Assembly: GCA_033675545.1 (NCBI GenBank)
Contig: JAWDGP010003786.1
Location: 204,501 to 268,500, forward strand
Length of the DNA stretch: 64,000 bases
Reading direction: 5' to 3'
Source of the DNA: Elysia crispata
Lineage: Eukaryota > Mollusca > Gastropoda > Plakobranchidae
Shown here: piece after piece, positions 59,701 to 64,000 of the stretch
How positions within the stretch are numbered: the first letter of the stretch is position 1
How the letters are laid out: the number at the start of each line of letters is the position of its first letter
Program-made: the position numbers and the translations under genes
The notes under the pieces: model-generated
Database searches by the model: none
What the model was told of the DNA's origin: nothing
What the model saw: only the letters and a program-made list of their open reading frames with translations

Positions 59701-60378
59701 CAGTTAAAAAAAAACTGGCTCATTTTGTTGGAACACTGGTTTGGCCAGTGTTCGGTTGAATGGCAGTGGTAGCACCTCTGCCGTCTTCCCTTGAGAGACA
59801 CCATGTAAGTGCCTCTTCCTGTTTCCCATACTCGTTGATTTTCTTATACGGGATATAGTATGGAATATCCCTCTCCTCTCGAATTGACATCGAGATGTCA
59901 ATTCTGCTTAAGTCACGCCTTTCCTCTGACTGTCACCTCTGGCCCAAACACAGTTTCGGCCAGTCTCTTGATGGCACCCAATTGCAAATTGGGTGGTACT
60001 CATAGAAGCCGCACTCGTGTGACTTCTTCGCTTTTTTTTTTGGAATCTGAACGTGAGTTCAGATCCCTCTGCTGCTATCTTTCCCTTCGTGGTCTGGTTG
60101 TTTAGTTTTTCAACTAAATCTTCCTTCTTGCATCTGATGTACCATCTGTTTGGAATCTCTAGTCTGTAGCAGCTGAACTGCTCCTCTATTTTCTCCTCTT
60201 TTGATAGTTTGGCCGTCTTCCTCACTATCTCTTCTACGTGGGTGTATGTGGTGCAGTTTACTCCGCGGCCCTCAACCGTTAGAACGATCTCGTTCTCGAC
60301 GAATTCCTTGTTGTTCAGGAAATCGCCTAAAGTAAAAGTGAATACAGGCTCCTCCGCCTGTATTCCTGGCTTGGCCAT
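59701..60378 (-). pseudogene. LINE-D ORF1, N-terminal part
   Basis: ATG 60378 (MAKPGIQAEEPVFTFTLGDF) matches LINE-C ORF1 residue by residue up to FRFQKK, then frameshifts near 60030 and 59935. The remainder continues in other frames to the CCHC region (CQHW-type ... QCSNKMS) near 59716, where LINE-C begins. The rest of LINE-D is not adjacent; it may be LINE-B on the far side of LINE-C. Confidence 0.8.
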
Positions 60379-60780
60379 TGTGGCTCTTTTTTTTTCATTT
60401 TGTTCTTCCTTTTACTTTCTATTTAAGTGCTGCTAGCAAGAGAAAAGGGGGGGAGTGAAGAGAAGACAAAGACACCAGCTACCTGGCGTCTTTCTCCCTC
60501 CACGTGTTCCTTGTTATCTACCTCACTGTACCATTACCTGGTGTGGGTGGCTAGGCGTAGGGAAATACAAAGAAACCCAGTCACCTGGTTCGCTGTCCTC
60601 CGCGTGGGTGCCTAACAAAGGACCATCCACCTGGCGTGGGTGTCTACACGTGGGGTTGGAGGGGACAAAGAAGGCCCGTCGCCTGGTCACTCGTCCTCCA
60701 CGTGGGTATTACCCGTCGAGATGTACTCGACTTCGATTACTATTTAATTAGTTGATTACTTTATTTTTTACATCGGTGGG
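60379..60780 (-). repeat. LINE-D 5' UTR with repeated GC-rich units
   Basis: Less AT-rich than its surroundings. Units of roughly 55-70 bases recur with the core CACCTGG.GTGGGTG (plus-strand sense), CACGTGGG and GGGA.A..ACAAAGAA, e.g. at 60535-60600, 60590-60655 and 60625-60710. Such monomers act as promoters in several LINE families; LINE-C lacks them in this window. Confidence 0.6.
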
Positions 60781-61282
60781 TCCTAATTAATATGAGTTCT
60801 GCTTATAAAGCTTGGTTAAGGAACTCTCTAGATCTATGTTCCTTATTCGCTTTATGTACTGATTACATTGGTGGTGGCTCTAACGCCACCCTCCCCTTGG
60901 ATCATGCCAAACTGGCAGTGTTGACACCTGAAGAGCATTTTACACTTACAGCTGAGCGCGCTCTCTAACTGTTATGTCCATTGAATGTGCATTTTTATGC
61001 TAGATTTATATTGTAGGCCCCTACTTCTATTGTTACATACATGTATATAAAGCATGTGATAGTACAAAAATAAACCATATTGTACTGTTTCATCATAACA
61101 ATGCATGTAAATTAGCCACTGAATCAGTGTTAGTACTGTTACTGTCCCATAATTATAAAAATTATTCCATCTTGTCTAATCATTTTTCAAAACTGCAACA
61201 CAAACAACGCTCTATCTTGGGGTTGTACAGGCCCTACAGGTAACAGGTAAACACGCTTCATAATAGGCTACATGTAGACCTA
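60781..61282. other. No gene recognised
   Basis: Spacer between LINE-D and copy D. No coding support; it may contain the 3' end of copy D's element. Confidence 0.5.
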
Positions 61283-62905
61283 TCATATCAAGACTAAAAA
61301 AATGATAAATGGCAATGATCTTGAGACCTTTAGAGGGGAGTCCTCTGATACCAGTGCTTTACTCTTCTTTCGAGGAGGCTGTGTAATCTCAGGGTCAAAC
61401 CCCATATGACTACAAAGATTTGCGTAAAGAACACTTAATTTGTCTGTCAGGCGCAGATCAGTGGCATTCATGTAATATTTCCTAAACCTCATCTCAACTT
61501 TTTGAAGAGGTTGACGCCCCGCCATCAAGTTATCAAGGTCCTCTTTTGAGTGACATAAACCACCTTGATCCAGGAGGTCTGTCAGAAGGGCTGCCTGTCT
61601 ATCTTTGTCTTTAAGCTCTTTTTCTGCTTTATCATGTTTAATTTGTTCTATTTTCCTTTTTACTGCCTCCCTCGTTTCTTTCACCTTGGCTTTGTGCTTC
61701 TGTTTAAGCTTCTTTCCATTTTTCTTTGCTGAATCAATCAATTTCCTTCGTGCCTTTGGACTTTTTGAACTGAGGAAAGTGGAAGTTCTGCTGTGTTTCC
61801 ACATGCTGATAGTGCTATGGAGAAATGTTGATGCAGTCTTTCGTTTTACCATGTTGTAATCAAGATCACCAAAAAGTCGCTCTCCAGTCAGGTTAGTCAG
61901 AGGGCAAGTTTTCAGCAACCTTTGAACATGCTCAGGCACATCTCCTCCATATACTCCACCTGTTAAGAAATCAGTTAGCTGCCTTTGTAACGCGTCCAGA
62001 CTCTTGCTGCAGATAGCTTTAAATGTTGTCATAGTCAGGTGCTTCTGGCACAAGTCAGAATTACAAAAGGACCGTGTGACATCTGGATGGGGAGCAAAAT
62101 CTTGTCAAAAAAGCGGTTCTTCTGTAAATAGAGTGTCAATCTCAAATTGATCAGCAGACCACCTTTGCAATGCTGCGACCATGGCCTTGACAAAATTGGG
62201 GAAGACTCCATAATTTACATGGCTATTCATCAATTTCCAATAAGGTGTTGCCAAAAAAGTTGAAAAAAGGCTAATTGCTGCGATGATTGAGAGAAGTTTC
62301 TGGTCCTGAAGGTCAGAGCAAATACTTTGCAGTTTTAAATTACAGTGGCTTATACAGTTTTGAAGAAAATGCAAACAATGATCTTTATGAGCCAGTATTG
62401 CAACAGCATTCTCAAAAATATTGTTAAATCTGTTGCTTCTGTACGTAGTGAATTGAGACTTGATCTCATGGGTGTCGCAATACGCCAGCCAGTCCTCCCT
62501 GCAACCATTTTTTTCATCCCCTCTGGGACCAAACACATCAGAAGTTGTTCTGATCACTCTGAAGGCGGCTGTTTCACCAGAGGACGCAAAGTGACTGAAG
62601 GTGCTGCTCTTGTCTCGGCCCAGTTTTTCATCCAACAAACCCTCTTCTTTCTTAATGGCAGCATCTGTAACATCTGCAAGAGCAATTAGAAAGTGGGCAT
62701 TGCAATGAAGGAACTCGATAGCTGCATCTGTGCCTAATACTTCCCTCTTGTGTTCCAACATCTTCTTATTGTACAACTTCATATTCGCCGCTCGGTCGCT
62801 CATGAGACACATCATCTTTGAAAGAATTTTACTTATGCCTGAGCATGAAGGGTCCTGGCAAGTTGAATCTGGACAAATAGGCCCACTGTATGGCTTACAC
62901 TAACT
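61283..62905 (-). pseudogene. hAT-like transposase family, copy D (best preserved)
   Basis: One continuous frame, broken only by TGA at 62105-62107: KPYSGPICPDSTCQDPSC leads to MMCLMSDRAANMKLYNKKM, EFLHCNAHFLIALADV, EKLGRDKSSTFSHFASSGE, GPRGDEKNGC, QFTTYRSNRFNNIFENAVAI, PYWKLMNSHVNYGVFPNFVK, [TGA], then APHPDVTRSFCNSD, LQRQLTDFLTGGVYGGDVPE, CPLTNLTGERLFGDLDYNM, a Lys-rich coiled coil, LLDQGGLCHSKEDLDNLM and VEMRFRKYYMNATDLRLTDK. The Asp of SDRA and the Glu of GER are about 300 residues apart, which fits hAT-type spacing. The exon with the first Asp (HSDGT in copy A) and the N-terminal coiled coil are not visible upstream; a stop precedes the frame at about 62904, perhaps at a splice acceptor. 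Confidence 0.65.
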
Positions 62906-63312
62906 AGTGACTAAGTTACATAAATATGTAAATGCCGTTTTCGAAAAAAAAAATAAAGAAAAATTCACCTGATATGGACGTACATAGTATGCCTAGACAA
63001 ACAGTAATTAAGTAACCACACAAATAAAAAAAGAAGAGCAAGTTACGTACAGGCCCATTTTTAGCACATAAAATACCATTTATAATCAAGCGTGTTTTTT
63101 AGGGTCAAATCTATATGCTATGATATGGCGTGGATCCAGTGCATGTTTGCGAAATTACGATTATACAATGACCCCGAAGAAAAGAAAAAAAATGTAAAAA
63201 AGTTCTTTTTTAAAGAGGAAAAAAATCGTACATCTACATTGATATAGATCTAATCTAGACTCTAGTATATGCGCAACTGAACTCATGTATCACAAGAAGC
63301 GCACCGAGCCTG
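62906..63312. other. No gene recognised
   Basis: AT-rich spacer. I looked for the missing first exons of copy D here and found none. Confidence 0.45.
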
Positions 63313-63541
63313 TTATTCTGTTTTTTCTATGAAATGGCTATTGCCATCAAACCTGACATGAGGTGGTACTCTTTTGTCCAAGGCAGCATATTTTCCTCCT
63401 TTCCTGCCTGTTCTCGAATTCACTGGTGCCTGCTTCAACCAGATGTTAGCGATTTCTCTCCTTACTGCTAGTTGATCTTTTGGAAAGATTGCAGACTCAT
63501 GAAGCCTCCTGTACAGCTGCCATTCTGCTGTACGCACATGT
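63313..63541 (-). pseudogene. piggyBac transposase C-terminal exon
   Basis: Minus frame: RTAEWQLYRRLHESA, PKDQLAVRREIANIWLKQAP, KYAALDKRVPPHVRFDGNSH, FIEKTE, TAA, then QARCASC. 'W.LYRR.......L..FR..IA' and 'RFDG..H.......RC..C' are the C-terminal helix and the start of the Cys finger of PGBD2/3-like piggyBac transposases. The TAA at a likely Lys position cuts the finger, and the frame is lost soon after. No catalytic core is present in the window. Confidence 0.6.
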
Positions 63542-63547
63542 AAATTA

Positions 63548-63549
<2 letters not shown>

Positions 63550-63621
<72 letters not shown>
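63550..63621. repeat. (ATA)n microsatellite
   Basis: About 72 bases of ATA repeats at the border of the following dispersed repeat. Confidence 0.97.
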
Positions 63622-63622
<1 letters not shown>

Positions 63623-64000
63623 CATTTATAAAGCGCCGTATATCACTTAAATAAAATGCTCTAGGCGCGTACAGATTTTTCACAATAAAAACAGTAGATA
63701 TATAATTTGACATCAATGAGACCCTAAAATATGAAAGAGGTCACACAAAGGCTTGTTTAAAAAGGAAAGCCTTTAAATGTCGTTTAAAATTGTCGTGTGT
63801 AAAAGATAGTTTTAAAGATGCTGGGAGGGCATTCCATTTAATGGGAGAGTAAATTGAAAAAGCCCTATCGCCTAGCGTTGAATGAGATCGTGGTACAGCT
63901 AGTTTGTTATTACCACTTGATCTTAAAACTCTATTAGGCCTATGACATTCTAAAATTTCTTGAATATAAAAAGGAGATGTATTTTGAAAAAATTTATGAA
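63622..64000. repeat. Probable dispersed repeat (non-coding)
   Basis: Starts CCATTTATAAAGCGCCGTAT after the microsatellite. An ATA tract followed by 'TTATAAAGCGC' and 'CTAGGCGC' is a pattern I associate with dispersed non-coding repeats of marine invertebrates. No coding capacity seen; runs out of the window. Confidence 0.4.

Overview
This window is animal DNA made almost entirely of transposable elements. I recognise no host gene, tRNA, rRNA, operon or CRISPR array. GT/AG introns, AT-rich spacers, microsatellites and the mix of piggyBac, Harbinger, Tigger/pogo, hAT, APE-type LINEs and large unnamed invertebrate transposase families point to a marine or lophotrochozoan invertebrate. The many TCTAGATCTAGA-like motifs make me lean towards a gastropod mollusc; that is a guess.

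Left third (1-26.9 kb): a Copia-like scrap (786-945), two DUF7869-type gene pieces (946-1567; 12770-13803), a short piggyBac element (10869-12724), a piggyBac-like C-terminal scrap (about 14620-14946), three copies (A, B, C) of a hAT-like family that I cannot name (3.1-6.5, 9.5-10.9 and 15.9-18.7 kb), a TIR-bounded 5.65 kb element with an XPG/PIN-like protein (18735-24388, Academ-like), and a classical hAT fragment (25526-26349).

Middle block (26.98-60.8 kb): a nested stack. A Tigger element (26981-28948) abuts LINE-A. LINE-A (28949-40892) is interrupted in its 3' UTR by a 4.6 kb DUF7869 element (29384-34002, 36-bp TIRs, ATTT duplication) and by a two-exon piggyBac (34408-38153, TTAA duplication). 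LINE-B (40893-43138 and 53289-53793) is split by a 10 kb Harbinger element (43139-53288), and an exon of that Harbinger transposase is split by a 3.0 kb piggyBac with an open 639-aa transposase (45224-48226). LINE-C (53794-59700) is nearly full length. LINE-D (59701-about 60780) is a 5' end. In several cases, removing the inner element rejoins the outer one exactly, so order of arrival can be read.

Right end (60.8-64 kb): copy D, the best preserved member of the hAT-like family, with one in-frame stop; a piggyBac C-terminal exon; and a dispersed repeat next to an (ATA)n microsatellite.

Almost every transposase or polymerase reading frame lies on the minus strand; only the Harbinger transposase is on plus. 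The most complete genes are the 639-aa piggyBac transposase and the four-exon Myb/SANT-like Harbinger partner. The strongest leads for undescribed biology are the TIR-bounded DUF7869 element, the TIR-bounded XPG-like element inserted in copy C, and the hAT-like family with coiled-coil flanks.
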